This document shows positions 50,037 to 62,764 of a stretch of 64,000 nt of DNA, one piece after another; position 1 is the stretch's first letter, and every line of letters starts with the position of its first letter. Under the pieces are notes generated by a model. The model searched no databases, was not told the origin of the DNA, and saw only the letters and a list, made by a program, of their open reading frames with translations. The stretch is taken from the NCBI RefSeq assembly GCF_014207965.1, contig NZ_JACHLM010000002.1:620001-684000 (forward strand). Direction: 5' to 3'. The DNA is from Brevundimonas bullata. Lineage in GTDB: Bacteria > Pseudomonadota > Alphaproteobacteria > Caulobacterales > Caulobacteraceae. Made by a program: the position numbers and the translations under genes.

Positions 50037-50449
50037 TCAGGATGTCGGCAGACTGTATTCCAGATCGTAGTTGTGAACACCGTCCGTGATGGTCAGGTGA
50101 AAGACCCCGGCGATCCCAGTCAGATCTCCTGCCCCCGACCCCGGCACGATGGTGATCAGCAGTTCCTGCGCGCCTCGATCCATCAGACCCCGATGCACCA
50201 GGGTGAATGCCCCTTCGCGACCGTCGATGACGCCGCGCACCCGGTCGAGCGCCACATAGGCGCCTGATCTCTCGGGGCTCATGGTCGCCAGCATTTCGCC
50301 GGCGGCGGTTCCGATCAGATCCCCATGAAAGGTCTTGGCCAACAGCATCCGGCCCGGTGCGTCCGACGCCGCTCCTTCCGCCGGCTGAACCGGGGTGATG
50401 ACGACATCGAATGTTCCGCGCGCATGCCGCACCATCTGTCCCTCGTTCA

Positions 50450-50450
<1 letters not shown>
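50037..50450 (-). CDS. DUF3224 family protein
   Basis: 137 residues, no signal peptide. MVRHARGTFDVVITPVQP at the N-terminus, GTAAGEMLATMSPERSGAYVALDRVRG in the middle and FTLVHRGLMDRGAQELLITIVPGSG-type blocks give a lipocalin-like beta-barrel pattern known from DUF3224. Function is not known. Its ATG shares a base with the dnaE stop (TGATG), so it is translated together with dnaE and the GFA gene. Confidence 0.85.
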
Positions 50451-53905
<3,455 letters not shown>

Positions 53906-53995
53906 AATCTACTCCGCTGATCCCGAAAACCGGGACCTCTCATATCCGACCGCCGCACGGCCGAAGTTTGATCATGCAGGGAGTCGATGCGGCGA

Positions 53996-54085
53996 TCACG
54001 TCACCAGGAAAGACGCCTGCCAGATCATCCAGACGAAGCCGCCGCACGACGCAAGCGACAGCATATCCCTCACCCAACGCGACAT
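53996..54085 (-). CDS. sidA: SidA-like SOS-induced cell division inhibitor, 29 residues
   Basis: A 29-codon frame reading MSRWVRDMLSLASCGG followed by a tryptophan-rich FVWMIWQASFLVT, ending TGA. Two arginines precede one membrane-spanning stretch (residues about 8-28), so a single-helix inner-membrane peptide is expected. In C. crescentus, SidA is a 29-residue SOS-induced membrane peptide that blocks division through FtsW/FtsN; length, topology and SOS control all agree. I cannot recall its exact sequence, so homology rests on these features. An SOS box begins 22 bases upstream of the ATG, behind a good promoter. GGGGATAAG may serve as a weak ribosome site. dnaE follows 90 bases downstream in the same direction. 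Confidence 0.8.
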   Translation of the reverse strand: MSRWVRDMLSLASCGGFVWMIWQASFLVT

Positions 54086-54106
54086 CGGCTTATCCCCAGT
54101 TAGCGT

Positions 54107-54121
54107 GTTCCTGAAACGTTC
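54107..54121 (-). promoter_or_regulatory. SOS box (GTTC-N7-GTTC) of the sidA-like gene
   Basis: GTTCCTGAAACGTTC matches the alphaproteobacterial LexA site exactly. It directly abuts the -10 element of the promoter described next, so bound LexA would block initiation. Confidence 0.9.
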
Positions 54122-54148
54122 TATATTCCCGGTTTGTTCTCATTGCAA
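54120..54148 (-). promoter_or_regulatory. Promoter of the sidA-like gene (and probably dnaE)
   Basis: On the minus strand TTGCAA (54143-54148), a 17-base spacer and TATAGA (54120-54125) form a near-consensus housekeeping promoter, rare in GC-rich DNA. The -10 overlaps the SOS box by two bases. Transcripts could continue into dnaE, as no terminator is evident after the small gene. The rest of the 317-base gap 53906-54222 holds nothing else recognised. Confidence 0.75.
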
Positions 54149-54222
54149 GACCCCTCAAATGCACACAGCCATCCGTCTTCCCGGCTTGCGCGTATGTTGA
54201 AGGGAATGACCGGGAGTGTCCT

Positions 54223-54855
54223 ATGTCGCGCCTTCTGCCTCTCATCGGCCTGATTCTGACGGCGGCCTGCTCGCCCAGCGAAGCGCCCGCCAGCGCCGCG
54301 CCGCTGGAGCCCGTGCCGCCGGGCTATCAGACGGCGGTCTTCGCCGGCGGCTGTTTCTGGTCCAGCGAAAAGGCGTTCGACGGCCTGCGCGGCGTGCGCT
54401 CGGCGGTGTCGGGCTTTGTCGGCGGCACGCGACCCAACCCGACCTATGAGCAGGTGATCCGAGGCGGGACCGGCTATCGCGAGGCCGTGCAGGTGACCTT
54501 CGATCCCGCCGTCGTCAGCTATCGTACCCTGGTCGACCGCTACTGGCGCACCATCGATCCGACCGATCAGACCGGCCAGTTCTGCGACAAGGGTCCGTCC
54601 TATGTCACGGCGGTCTATGCCACAGAGGCCCAGACGGCGACCGCACAAGCGTCTCGCACGGCGGCACAGGCCGCGCTGGGCGCCAAGGGTTCGCGCTTCA
54701 CAACCCCGGTCTATCCCGCTATGCGCTTCTGGCCCGCCGGAGCCGAGCATCAGGACTACGCCCGCCGACACCCGGCCGCGTACGAAGCCTACCGCATCGG
54801 TTGCCGTCGCAGCGTCAGGCTGCGCGCCCTGTGGGGCGACGCCGCCGTCGGCTGA
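54223..54855 (+). CDS. msrA: Peptide methionine sulfoxide reductase MsrA, lipoprotein
   Basis: 210 residues. MSRLLPLIGLILTAAC is a lipoprotein signal with lipobox LTAAC and lipidated Cys16, then a short Ala/Pro linker. The MsrA domain starts AVFAGGCFWSSEKAFDGLRG, with catalytic Cys44 in GCFW; YEQVIRGGTGYREAVQVTFDP and FCDKGPSY are family blocks, and a late cysteine in IGCRRS could resolve the disulfide. It repairs S-sulfoxides of methionine in envelope proteins. GGGAG lies about six bases upstream of the ATG. Envelope location is unusual, since most MsrA are cytoplasmic. Confidence 0.92.
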   Translation: MSRLLPLIGLILTAACSPSEAPASAAPLEPVPPGYQTAVFAGGCFWSSEKAFDGLRGVRSAVSGFVGGTRPNPTYEQVIRGGTGYREAVQVTFDPAVVSYRTLVDRYWRTIDPTDQTGQFCDKGPSYVTAVYATEAQTATAQASRTAAQAALGAKGSRFTTPVYPAMRFWPAGAEHQDYARRHPAAYEAYRIGCRRSVRLRALWGDAAVG

Positions 54856-54884
54856 TCAGCGAACCTGGTCTCAGTAGGCTGGCC

Positions 54885-55601
54885 TCAGTAGGCTTGGGCC
54901 TCCGCGGCGCGTTCTTCCAGATGGCCGTCCTTCAGGGCGAAGACACGGTCCATATGGCCGGCCAGCTCCATGTTGTGGGTGGCGATCAGGGCGGCCACGC
55001 CCGTGGTCTTGGCCAACTCGCGCAGGGACTCAAACACCGCATGGCTGTTGGTCGGGTCCAGGTTGCCGGTCGGCTCGTCGGCCAGCAACAGACGCGGGCT
55101 GTTGGCCAGGGAGCGGGCGATGGCGACCCGCTGCTGTTCGCCGCCCGACAGCTGGGCTGGTTGGTGCGTAAAGCGCTCGCCCAGACCGAGGCTGGTCAGC
55201 AGGGCCTCGGCCCGGCGGCGAGCTTCGGCCTCGGAATGACCGGCGATGCGCATCGGCAGGGCGACATTGTCGCGTGCATCAAATTCCGGCAGCAGGTGGT
55301 GGAATTGATAGACGAAACCGATCCGCGACAGGCGCAGACGCGTGCGCGCCCGCTCGTCCAGACCGCCGACGTCCTCGCCGTCGATCATGACCTGGCCGCT
55401 GGTCGGACGCTCCAACAGGCCGGCGGCGTGCAGCAGGCTCGACTTGCCCGAACCCGAAGGTCCGATCAGGCCGACAACCTCGCCCGGCATGATGTCCAGG
55501 TCGACGCCCTTCAACACCGTCAGGCCGCCGGAAGCGGTCGGATAGGTGCGGGTGATGCCGCGCAGGCGAAGCGTCGGCGTGGTGTTCAGCGGACTATTCA
55601 A
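54885..55601 (-). CDS. lolD: LolD, ATPase of the lipoprotein-releasing system
   Basis: 238 residues of the MacB/LolD ABC group. Walker [13 protein letters not shown] (about residues 45-56), signature [13 protein letters not shown] and Walker [13 protein letters not shown]. It powers extraction of outer-membrane lipoproteins by LolCE. Its start overlaps the end of the permease gene by eight bases. A 10-base direct repeat (54871-54880 and 54885-54894) spans its stop codon and is probably slippage. Confidence 0.95.
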   Translation of the reverse strand: MNSPLNTTPTLRLRGITRTYPTASGGLTVLKGVDLDIMPGEVVGLIGPSGSGKSSLLHAAGLLERPTSGQVMIDGEDVGGLDERARTRLRLSRIGFVYQFHHLLPEFDARDNVALPMRIAGHSEAEARRRAEALLTSLGLGERFTHQPAQLSGGEQQRVAIARSLANSPRLLLADEPTGNLDPTNSHAVFESLRELAKTTGVAALIATHNMELAGHMDRVFALKDGHLEERAAEAQAY

Positions 55602-56904
55602 AGCGCAGGGCCTCCACCGGGTCGATCCGCGACGCGTTCCACGACGGCGGCAGACTGGCCAGGCAGCTCATGAGGAAGGAGAAGACCGCCACCCAGGTCA
55701 CGTCCCACGGATCGACCAGGGCCGGGATGCCGTCCAGCATATAGACGTCGGCGTTGAACAGCTGGACCCCCAGCAGAGCCTCGAGGAAGTGCTGAATCGC
55801 GCCGATGTTCAGGCAGAACAGCAGACCCAGAATCAGGCCAGCGATGGTGCCGCCGATGCCGATGGCCGCGCCCGAGACGAAGAAGATGCGCAGGATCGAC
55901 GACGGGCTGGCCCCCACGGTGCGCAGGATGGCGATGTCGCGGGTCTTGTTCTTCACCAGCATGACGATGCCGCTGATGATGTTCATGGCGGCGATGGCGA
56001 CGACCAGACCCAGGATGATACTCATGGCCACACGCTCGACCTTCAGCGCGCCCCAGAAGGCGGCCAGGCGCGTGCGCCAGTCAGTGACGACATTGCCCGC
56101 TCCGGCTGCCTGTTGCACGGGGGCTAGCATCTTCTCGACCTGATCCGGCTCGGCGACCTTCATCTCGATCACCTCCCAGACGCCTTCCTTGCCGAAGAAG
56201 AGCTGCGATTGTTCCAGCGGCATGAAGATGTAGGCTCGGTCGAAGTCGGCGGTGCCGGAGCTGAAGATGCCGCCGATCCTGTAGGTCTTTTCCAGCCCGC
56301 CCAGATTGCCGAAGGCGCTGTCGGCGCCGGTCGGAGAATAGATAGAAAGGGCACTACCCACGGTCAGACCCATCTGGTCGGCCAAAGCCTTGCCGATCAG
56401 GATATTGTCGCCGCCATAGGCCCCCTGACCGAAGGAGGCGCGCATTTCGGGCGTCAGGCTGTCATAGACGAACTTGGTCGAGGCCAGATCCTGGGGCCGC
56501 ACGCCGCGCACGACGCCGCCCGTCATCTGACCGCCAGCCCGGAACATGGCCGGGGATTCCGTCAGCGGCGACACCGAAACCACGCCCGGCACATCGCTAA
56601 GACGCTTCAGCGCCGCCTCGCGGTCGGGCGAGGTCAGCACCGGCCCCTGCACATACATATGCCCGTTGAACGACAGCATCCGCCCCAGCAGTTCGCTGCG
56701 GAAGCCCGCCATGATGCTCATCACGCTGATCAGCACCGCCACGGCCAGCATGATGCCGATGAAGCTGATGATGGCGATCAGGGCGACCCCGCCCTCCTTG
56801 CGCTTGGCGCGCAGGTAGCGAAGGGCCAGTCCGATCTCCCAGGCGGAGAAGGGACCGGCGGGCTTTACGGCAGGCGGCGCTGAGGCCGTCGCGGCGTCGG
56901 TCAT
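55594..56904 (-). CDS. lolC: LolC/LolE-type lipoprotein-releasing permease
   Basis: 436 residues: one membrane helix near residue 45 ([20 protein letters not shown]), a large periplasmic domain, and three C-terminal helices (about 290-430, with [21 protein letters not shown] in the FtsX/MacB-type cytoplasmic loop, split here). It transfers lipoproteins to LolA. Only one permease gene is present beside lolD, the usual alphaproteobacterial arrangement, so it probably works as a homodimer (sometimes called LolF). Overlaps the proS stop as ATGA. Confidence 0.92.
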   Translation of the reverse strand: MTDAATASAPPAVKPAGPFSAWEIGLALRYLRAKRKEGGVALIAIISFIGIMLAVAVLISVMSIMAGFRSELLGRMLSFNGHMYVQGPVLTSPDREAALKRLSDVPGVVSVSPLTESPAMFRAGGQMTGGVVRGVRPQDLASTKFVYDSLTPEMRASFGQGAYGGDNILIGKALADQMGLTVGSALSIYSPTGADSAFGNLGGLEKTYRIGGIFSSGTADFDRAYIFMPLEQSQLFFGKEGVWEVIEMKVAEPDQVEKMLAPVQQAAGAGNVVTDWRTRLAAFWGALKVERVAMSIILGLVVAIAAMNIISGIVMLVKNKTRDIAILRTVGASPSSILRIFFVSGAAIGIGGTIAGLILGLLFCLNIGAIQHFLEALLGVQLFNADVYMLDGIPALVDPWDVTWVAVFSFLMSCLASLPPSWNASRIDPVEALRFE

Positions 56905-58217
56905 TGCGTCAGCAGCTCCAGGGCGGCGTCCAGCGGCAGGGTTTGCTTCTCGCCCGTGGCGCGGCGCTTCAGTTCGACCACGCCGTCAGCCAGGCCCTTG
57001 GGACCGATGGTCAGTTGCCACGGCACGCCGATCAGGTCGGCGGTGGCGAACTTGCCGCCCGGACGCTCGTCGGTGTCGTCGTAGAGGACGTCCTTGCCCA
57101 GGGCTTCGAGTTTGGCCACGGCCTCTTCACAGGCGGCCGAGACGGCTTCGTCGTTGGCGCGCAGGTTGATCACCACCACGTCGAACGGGGCGACCGAGTC
57201 CGGCCAGATGATGCCGCCGGCGTCATGGCTGGCCTCGATGATGGCCCCCATCAGACGCGACACGCCGACGCCGTAGCTGCCCATGTGGACCTCGGTGTCC
57301 TGACCGTCCGGTCCGGCGACCTTGGCCTTCATCGGGGCCGAGTATTTCGTGCCGAAGTAGAAGATGTGACCGACCTCGATGCCGCGCGCCGACAGGCGGT
57401 CGCCCTCGGCGGTCTGGCTCTCGAACTGGGCCGCGTCGTGCATTTCCTCGGTCGCGGCGTAGAGAGCCGTGCGCTCGTCGAACACGCCTTCCAGCTGCTC
57501 GACGCTGAGGTTGTGGCCCGGCGCGTCCATCTCGACCAGCTTGCGGTCGCAGAAGACCTCGCTCTCGCCGGTCTCGGCCAGAACGATGAACTCGTGGCTC
57601 AGGTCGCCGCCGATGGGGCCGGTGTCGGCGCGCATCGGCACGGCCTTCAGGCCCAGACGCGAGAAGGTGTTCAGGTAGGCGGCGAACATCCGCTTGTAGG
57701 CGATGCGGGCCGAGGCCTCGTCCAGATCGAAGGAATAGGCGTCCTTCATCAGGAACTCGCGGCCGCGCATGACGCCGAAGCGCGGGCGGCGCTCGTCGCG
57801 GAACTTCCACTGGATGTGGAAGAGGTTCAGCGGCAGGGCCTTGTACGACTTCACATAGGCCCGGAAGATATCCGTGACCATTTCCTCGTTGGTCGGTCCG
57901 TACAACAGCTCGCGCTCATGACGGTCGGTGATGCGCAGCATCTCCGGGCCGTAGGCATCGTAACGCCCCGACTCGCGCCACAGGTCGGCCAGTTGCAGCG
58001 TCGGCATCAGCAGTTCGACCGCCCCTGCCCGCTCCTGCTCCTGACGCACGATGCCTTCGATCTTGCGCAGGACACGCAGGCCCAGCGGCAGCCAGGCGTA
58101 GATGCCGGCGGCCTCCTGTTTGATCATCCCCGCGCGCAGCATCAGCTGGTGCGACACGATCTGGGCGTCGGAAGGGGCTTCTTTGAGGGTCGGCAGGAAG
58201 TAGCGCGACAGGCGCAT
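56901..58217 (-). CDS. proS: Prolyl-tRNA synthetase (short alphaproteobacterial type)
   Basis: 438 residues, class II synthetase. [20 protein letters not shown] at the start, motif 2 in [17 protein letters not shown], motif 3 in [14 protein letters not shown], and the C-terminal anticodon domain ending [10 protein letters not shown]. The editing insertion found in E. coli ProS is reduced, as is typical of this clade. It begins the proS-lolC-lolD operon. Confidence 0.95.
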   Translation of the reverse strand: MRLSRYFLPTLKEAPSDAQIVSHQLMLRAGMIKQEAAGIYAWLPLGLRVLRKIEGIVRQEQERAGAVELLMPTLQLADLWRESGRYDAYGPEMLRITDRHERELLYGPTNEEMVTDIFRAYVKSYKALPLNLFHIQWKFRDERRPRFGVMRGREFLMKDAYSFDLDEASARIAYKRMFAAYLNTFSRLGLKAVPMRADTGPIGGDLSHEFIVLAETGESEVFCDRKLVEMDAPGHNLSVEQLEGVFDERTALYAATEEMHDAAQFESQTAEGDRLSARGIEVGHIFYFGTKYSAPMKAKVAGPDGQDTEVHMGSYGVGVSRLMGAIIEASHDAGGIIWPDSVAPFDVVVINLRANDEAVSAACEEAVAKLEALGKDVLYDDTDERPGGKFATADLIGVPWQLTIGPKGLADGVVELKRRATGEKQTLPLDAALELLTQ

Positions 58218-58275
58218 GTGAGAATCTCTGCAAAATCAGTCTGGCCCGAGGTTAACCGGGCGAATGGGGCGAAAG

Positions 58276-58542
58276 CTAGAGCGCAGGTCCGCGCGAAAAG
58301 TCCGGCAGCGGCATCCACCCCGTCCAGACGATGAAGACGATGAAGGCCCAGACGATGGCCGACACCCAGGTCGTGGTGATGAACTTCTTCTTCAGCTGGG
58401 GATTGGCGGGCGCGCCCCACTGGCTGCCGTCGGTCGGCGGCGTCTCGACCTGCTTGGACGAGCCCAGCGGCAGGATCGTGAACAACACGATCCACCACGA
58501 GGTCAGATACAGCGCCACCAGGGTGAAGGGGCCAAGAGGCAT
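58276..58542 (-). CDS. DUF1467 family small membrane protein
   Basis: 88 residues with two membrane helices (LVALYLTSWWIVLFTILPL near residues 7-25 and TWVSAIVWAFIVFIVWTGW near 58-76) joined by a polar loop with KQVETPP. This matches DUF1467, a small family often found upstream of proS in alphaproteobacteria; its role is unknown. It lies 58 bases before proS in the same direction. Other in-frame starts further upstream lack helix continuity. Confidence 0.85.
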   Translation of the reverse strand: MPLGPFTLVALYLTSWWIVLFTILPLGSSKQVETPPTDGSQWGAPANPQLKKKFITTTWVSAIVWAFIVFIVWTGWMPLPDFSRGPAL

Positions 58543-58632
58543 CGGGGCATTCCATCCATCAGTTCGTGCGCCCTTCGCATTCCGCCCGCGACGGCGGCAG
58601 GCTAAGGAGGGGCGCGAAACAAGGACGCCCTC

Positions 58633-58992
58633 ATGCCACAGATCACCCTGGAACACTCCCCCCATTTCGACGGGACAGATTGGCGCGCCCTGGCGCTGGA
58701 GATCCACCAGCTGTGCGTGGATGTGGTCGGCGCCACGACCCAGGCCTGCAAGACGCGCATCGTGCGCTGCGACGACCTGATCATCGCCGACGGCGATCCG
58801 GCCCAGGCCATGGTCCACTGCGACCTGCGCATCCTGACCGGACGGACACAGGAACAGAAGACGGCGCTGGGCGAGGCCGTTCAGGCGGCGCTGCTGGCGG
58901 GGGTGAAGCCCTATGACGGTCCGGCGCAGATCTCGGTCGAGATCGGGGCGCTGGACAAGGACAACTATCGGAAGGTCACGCTGGGCGGGTGA
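58633..58992 (+). CDS. 5-carboxymethyl-2-hydroxymuconate isomerase family protein
   Basis: 119 residues. MPQITLEHSPHF places proline at position 2, which becomes the N-terminal catalytic base after methionine removal, as in tautomerase-superfamily isomerases such as HpaF. HCDLRILTGRTQEQKTALGE and ISVEIGALDKDNYRK fit the family. No other homoprotocatechuate genes are nearby, so the true substrate may differ. It is isolated on the plus strand between convergent and divergent neighbours. Confidence 0.85.
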   Translation: MPQITLEHSPHFDGTDWRALALEIHQLCVDVVGATTQACKTRIVRCDDLIIADGDPAQAMVHCDLRILTGRTQEQKTALGEAVQAALLAGVKPYDGPAQISVEIGALDKDNYRKVTLGG

Positions 58993-59000
58993 CGAGACAG

Positions 59001-59169
59001 AGCCCTCTCCCGCTGGGAGAGGGCTTGAGCCTCCAAGAGCGTAGCGATTGGTCAGGCGAAAGGGTGAGGGTAGAAGGCGTCCGTCGGAATCAGCCGCAGC
59101 GGCTTACGCCGACGGATATCGCCAACCCTCATCCGGCCCTTCGGGCCACCTTCTCCCATCGGGAGAAGG
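59001..59169. repeat. Intergenic REP-like palindromic element
   Basis: About 170 bases between convergent genes consist of nested inverted repeats. AGCCCTCTCCC / GGGAGAGGGCT (59001-59011 with 59015-59025) is at one end, CCTTCTCCC / GGGAGAAGG (59149-59157 with 59161-59169) at the other, with GGCCC / GGGCC (59135-59147) and a TCCGTCGG / CCGACGGA pair between. The ends resemble each other (CTCTCCC and TTCTCCC), and CCCTCAT occurs opposite GTGAGGG. Elements with these end sequences are common intergenic repeats in alphaproteobacteria as I know them; number of copies in this genome cannot be judged from one window. Confidence 0.75.
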
Positions 59170-59175
59170 ACAGCG

Positions 59176-59514
59176 TTAGGGATGCGGTCGCCCGATGCCG
59201 TAGCGGGCCGCCCAGTAGGGCAGGATGTCGTCGTCCTGCAGGAAGCGGGCGCCGGTCTCTGCGCTGACCTGAGCGTCCGGCCAGTCGAACTCGCCATCCA
59301 GAACCAGCAGGGGGCAGCTCTGGTTGGCCTCCCCCACCTCGGCCACCACGGCGGCGCGCGGAAGCGGGTGGTCCAGGTGCGTGACCTGGACCTGCTCCCG
59401 CAGACGGGGATAGAGGCTCAGAACGCCCTCGATCCGGGCGCCGGGCGGGCAGTACCAGGGCCCGCCCTGATCATCGAACCAGTCGGCGTTCAGCAGATAA
59501 AGCCGGTCCGTCAT
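59176..59514 (-). CDS. DUF3088 family protein
   Basis: 112 residues, thioredoxin-like in outline: LYLLNADWFDDQGGPWYCPPGARIEGVL near the N-terminus, split here after 20 residues, and ANQSCPLLVLDGEFD in the middle. I place it in DUF3088 from YCPxxxxxEG and NQSCPxLVL. The single Cys of YCPPG is where a redox motif would be. Function is unknown. Its ATG shares a base with the RNase J stop, so both are probably co-transcribed. Confidence 0.78.
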   Translation of the reverse strand: MTDRLYLLNADWFDDQGGPWYCPPGARIEGVLSLYPRLREQVQVTHLDHPLPRAAVVAEVGEANQSCPLLVLDGEFDWPDAQVSAETGARFLQDDDILPYWAARYGIGRPHP

Positions 59515-61187
59515 TACAGGCGCAGGATGACGGTTTCGACGATGGGACGGCGATCCCAGATCTGCTGGCTGGCCTTTTTCAGCACGCGGCTGACGGCCTG
59601 TTCGACCACCAGTTCATCGTCCAGAGCCTCGCCCTTCAGCTTGCGCACCGCCTGTTCGGCGCGCTCGGCCAGATCATCGAGGATGTCGCCCAGAGGACGG
59701 TCTTCGTCGCCCGGCAGGCCGATGCCGCGCACGTCGATGTCGCTGACGATCTTGCCGCGCTTGTCCATGGCGAAGCTGACGACCAGAACGCCGTTGGAGG
59801 CCGCGTGCCTACGCTCGCGCAGGGCCTCGCCCGCCTCCTCGACCAGCATGCCGCCGTCGACGAACAGACGGCCCGAGGGCACTTCGTCGATGATGGCCGC
59901 GGGTCCGGGGGCCAGACGCACCATGTCGCCGTTGCGCGGGGTGACGGTTTCCGGGACCAGCATCTCCTTGGCCAGGATGGCGTGCTCCATCAGGTGGCGG
60001 CGCATGCCGTGGGTCGGCACCGCGATCTGCGGACGGGCCCAGCTGTACATCTGGCGCAGTTCGTCACGGCACGGGTGGCCGGAGACGTGGATGCCCGGAT
60101 GGTCCTTCTCGGTGTAGAGGCGGACGCCCTTGTCGGCCATCTTGTCCTGCAGGCGGCCGATCGACAGTTCGTTGCCGGGGATGACCCGCGACGAGAAGAT
60201 GCAGTGGTCGCCCTTGCCCAGGCGGATGAAGGGGTGGGTTCCCTCGGCCACGCGCGACAGGGCGGCGCGGACTTCGCCCTGGCTGCCGGTGCAAAGATAC
60301 AGGATCTCGTCGGCGGGCCAGACGCGGGCTTCCTGCTCGCTGAGGAAGGGTTTGACGTCGCTGAGCATGCCGACCGACTTGGCGGCTGCGGTGATGCGGT
60401 GCATGGACCGACCGGCCAGAGCCACGCGACGGCCAGCCGCCTCGGCGGCGCGGATCACGCTGTCCATCCGAGCGACGTTGGAGGCGAAGCAGCCGACGGC
60501 GACCCGCCCCTTCAAATCCTTGATCAGGTCGGCGATCGCCACCTTCACATCGCCTTCGGACCCGGCCGAGCCCTCCACGAAGACGTTGGTGCTGTCGCAG
60601 ACCATGGCCAGCACGCCCTCGTCGCCGAGGCGTTTGATGGCCTCCACGTCCGTGCGGTCGCCCACGACGGGATCATCGTCGATCTTCCAGTCGCCGGTGT
60701 GCAGGATCGTGCCCAGCGGCGTCTTGATCGCCAGACCGTTCGGCTCGGCGATCGAGTGGGTCAGCGTCACATAGGTCACGTCGAACGGACCCAGGTTCAC
60801 CTCGCCGCCCAGCGGCACTTCGTTCAGTTCGACGTCGTCGAGGATATTGGCGTCGCGCAGCTTTTCACGGATCAGATAGGCGGTGAAGGGCGTCGCATAC
60901 AGCGGCGCCTGAATGCGCGGCCACAGCCAGCCCAGGGCGCCGATGTGGTCTTCGTGGGCGTGCGTCAGCACGATGCCCAGGATGGTCTCGCCTTCCAGGA
61001 AGGAGGGATCGGGCACGATCACGTCCACGCCGGGCGTGGAGGGATCGCCGAAGGTCACGCCGACGTCGACGAGAATCCATTTGCGGTCATGCGCCGGGCC
61101 GAAGCCATAGGCGTTGAGGTTCATGCCGATCTCGTTCGAGCCGCCCAGCGGCAGGAAGACGAGTTCGTTGGAGTCAGATTTTTTCAT
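59514..61187 (-). CDS. rnj: Ribonuclease J
   Basis: 557 residues, metallo-beta-lactamase/beta-CASP nuclease. LTHAHEDHIGALG (His76, His78, Asp80, His81) is motif 2; HTGDWKIDDDP supplies a later ligand, and the beta-CASP region includes TGSQGEVRAALSRVA and VSGHPCRDELRQM, with a C-terminal domain from about residue 450. It degrades and matures RNA from the 5' end. It lies in the standard order after birA and coaX, six bases from coaX. Confidence 0.95.
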   Translation of the reverse strand: MKKSDSNELVFLPLGGSNEIGMNLNAYGFGPAHDRKWILVDVGVTFGDPSTPGVDVIVPDPSFLEGETILGIVLTHAHEDHIGALGWLWPRIQAPLYATPFTAYLIREKLRDANILDDVELNEVPLGGEVNLGPFDVTYVTLTHSIAEPNGLAIKTPLGTILHTGDWKIDDDPVVGDRTDVEAIKRLGDEGVLAMVCDSTNVFVEGSAGSEGDVKVAIADLIKDLKGRVAVGCFASNVARMDSVIRAAEAAGRRVALAGRSMHRITAAAKSVGMLSDVKPFLSEQEARVWPADEILYLCTGSQGEVRAALSRVAEGTHPFIRLGKGDHCIFSSRVIPGNELSIGRLQDKMADKGVRLYTEKDHPGIHVSGHPCRDELRQMYSWARPQIAVPTHGMRRHLMEHAILAKEMLVPETVTPRNGDMVRLAPGPAAIIDEVPSGRLFVDGGMLVEEAGEALRERRHAASNGVLVVSFAMDKRGKIVSDIDVRGIGLPGDEDRPLGDILDDLAERAEQAVRKLKGEALDDELVVEQAVSRVLKKASQQIWDRRPIVETVILRL

Positions 61188-61193
61188 ATGGCC

Positions 61194-61997
61194 CTAAAGG
61201 TGGGTATTCCGCCGCCAGATTTCGAGTAGGCCGCGGATGGTCAGGTCCGGATCGAACCGGTCGATTGATTGTGTAGAGCCCTCAAAGAGGGAGGCGACGC
61301 CGCCGGTGCCGACGACCGTCATGGGCTTGCCCCACTCGGCCTTGATGCGGTCCACCAGCCCTTCGATCAGGGCGATATAGCCCCAGAAGACGCCGGATTG
61401 CATGGAGGTGACGGTGTCGCGCCCGATGACGACCTCGGGCCGTTGAATGGCGATGCGCGGCAGCTTGGCCGCCGCCTCGTGCAGGGCTTGCAGCGACAGG
61501 TTGATGCCCGGCGCGATCAGTCCGCCCTCGAAGGCGCCCTGCCCCCGCTCGGCGCCGCCCGACACCACGTCAAAGGTCGTGGCCGTGCCGCTGTCGATCA
61601 GCAGGAGGTCGCCCTCATAGACCTGCAGCGCGCCGATGGCGTTGACCAGACGATCGGCCCCGGCCTCGCTGGGCTTGGGGATGCGAACCTCGATGCCGAG
61701 GTTGACGTTCTCGCCGATCACCAGGGGTTCGACATGAATATAGCGCCGCGCCAGGTTGCGCAGGTTGAAGATCGACTGCGGCACCACGCTGGAGATGATG
61801 CAGCCGTCGAGATCCTTCATGCTGAGGCCCGAGCTCAGCTTGGCCCCGCCCATCTCGAACAACTGGTGCAGCCAGACGGCGTATTCGTCGGCCGTGCGCA
61901 TGGCGTCGGTCGCAGTGCGCCACTGGGCGATCCACTCCGTGCCGTCGTGGACGGCGAACAGGGTGTTGGTGTTGCCTTGCTCGATCGCCAGCAGCAT
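61194..61997 (-). CDS. coaX: Type III pantothenate kinase
   Basis: 267 residues. [19 protein letters not shown] is the phosphate-binding motif; the position normally held by Asp6 is Glu6 here, a conservative change. [26 protein letters not shown] and [15 protein letters not shown] are the other family blocks. It phosphorylates pantothenate in coenzyme A synthesis. ATG shares a base with the birA stop. Confidence 0.93.
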   Translation of the reverse strand: MLLAIEQGNTNTLFAVHDGTEWIAQWRTATDAMRTADEYAVWLHQLFEMGGAKLSSGLSMKDLDGCIISSVVPQSIFNLRNLARRYIHVEPLVIGENVNLGIEVRIPKPSEAGADRLVNAIGALQVYEGDLLLIDSGTATTFDVVSGGAERGQGAFEGGLIAPGINLSLQALHEAAAKLPRIAIQRPEVVIGRDTVTSMQSGVFWGYIALIEGLVDRIKAEWGKPMTVVGTGGVASLFEGSTQSIDRFDPDLTIRGLLEIWRRNTHL

Positions 61998-62758
61998 CAG
62001 GCGGCCTCTCCGAAAAAGACGTCGCCGGCCGAGATCACGCGCAGCGATCCGTCCGACAGTTTCAGACGCAGCGATCCGTCAGCCTCGACCCCGTCGGCCG
62101 TGCCGGTCAGGGTCTCGTTCGTCAGCCGCGCCGTGCAGGGTCCATATAGACTGGGAGTTCGCGCGATCCAGGCGTCGAGAACGGGCTGGAAGCCGAACGT
62201 CATCCAGCGATCCAGCCAGACGCCGAAGGTCTCGGCCAGGGCCTGGGCCGCCTCATCGACGGACGGGGCGGCGGCGACGCCCTGGCCAAGGTGTTCCGCG
62301 ATGCAGGTGGCGGGCCGTTCGGTGCCGCCCGGCGTCCGGCTCAGGTTCACGCCGATGCCGATCGCCAGCCACAGGCCCCCCGCCGTCATCCCGAACGCGG
62401 GCGCCGGCCCGGATTCGATCAGGATGCCCGAAGTTTTGCGACCATCCAGCAACACGTCATTGGGCCATTTGATCGTGACCAGGGCCGGCGGGACATAGCG
62501 GTCCAGCAGGTCGGCCACCGCCAGTGAGGCGGCGAAGGTCAGTTGCGCGGCCTCAGCAGGCGACTTCTGCGTCAGCAGCAGCAGACTGGAGGCCAGGTTG
62601 CCGCTCTCGCTCTCCCACTTGCGCCCGCGACGGCCACGACCGGCGGTCTGACGTCGCGCCGCGATCCACAGCGGCCCGACCTCTCCCGCCTCGGCGCAGC
62701 GTCGCGCCTCGGCGTTGGTGGAGTCGGTTTCGTCGAGGATCAGAACCGGGGCGGCCAA
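61997..62758 (-). CDS. birA: Biotin--[acetyl-CoA-carboxylase] ligase
   Basis: 253 residues, monofunctional form without a DNA-binding domain. [18 protein letters not shown] at the start, [17 protein letters not shown] (biotinyl-AMP loop, GRGRRG), and [20 protein letters not shown] complete the catalytic core; a small C-terminal SH3-like domain follows. It attaches biotin to the carboxylase carrier. It begins six bases after nuoN. Confidence 0.94.
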   Translation of the reverse strand: MAAPVLILDETDSTNAEARRCAEAGEVGPLWIAARRQTAGRGRRGRKWESESGNLASSLLLLTQKSPAEAAQLTFAASLAVADLLDRYVPPALVTIKWPNDVLLDGRKTSGILIESGPAPAFGMTAGGLWLAIGIGVNLSRTPGGTERPATCIAEHLGQGVAAAPSVDEAAQALAETFGVWLDRWMTFGFQPVLDAWIARTPSLYGPCTARLTNETLTGTADGVEADGSLRLKLSDGSLRVISAGDVFFGEAA

Positions 62759-62764
62759 ACGCCC

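Noticed and set aside
54121..54771. Minus-strand frame of 216 codons starting at 54771
   Set aside because: It lies antisense to msrA and would cover the sidA promoter; no motif or ribosome site supports it.
54871..54894. 10-base direct repeat around the lolD stop
   Set aside because: Too short and too close for a mobile-element footprint; best seen as replication slippage.
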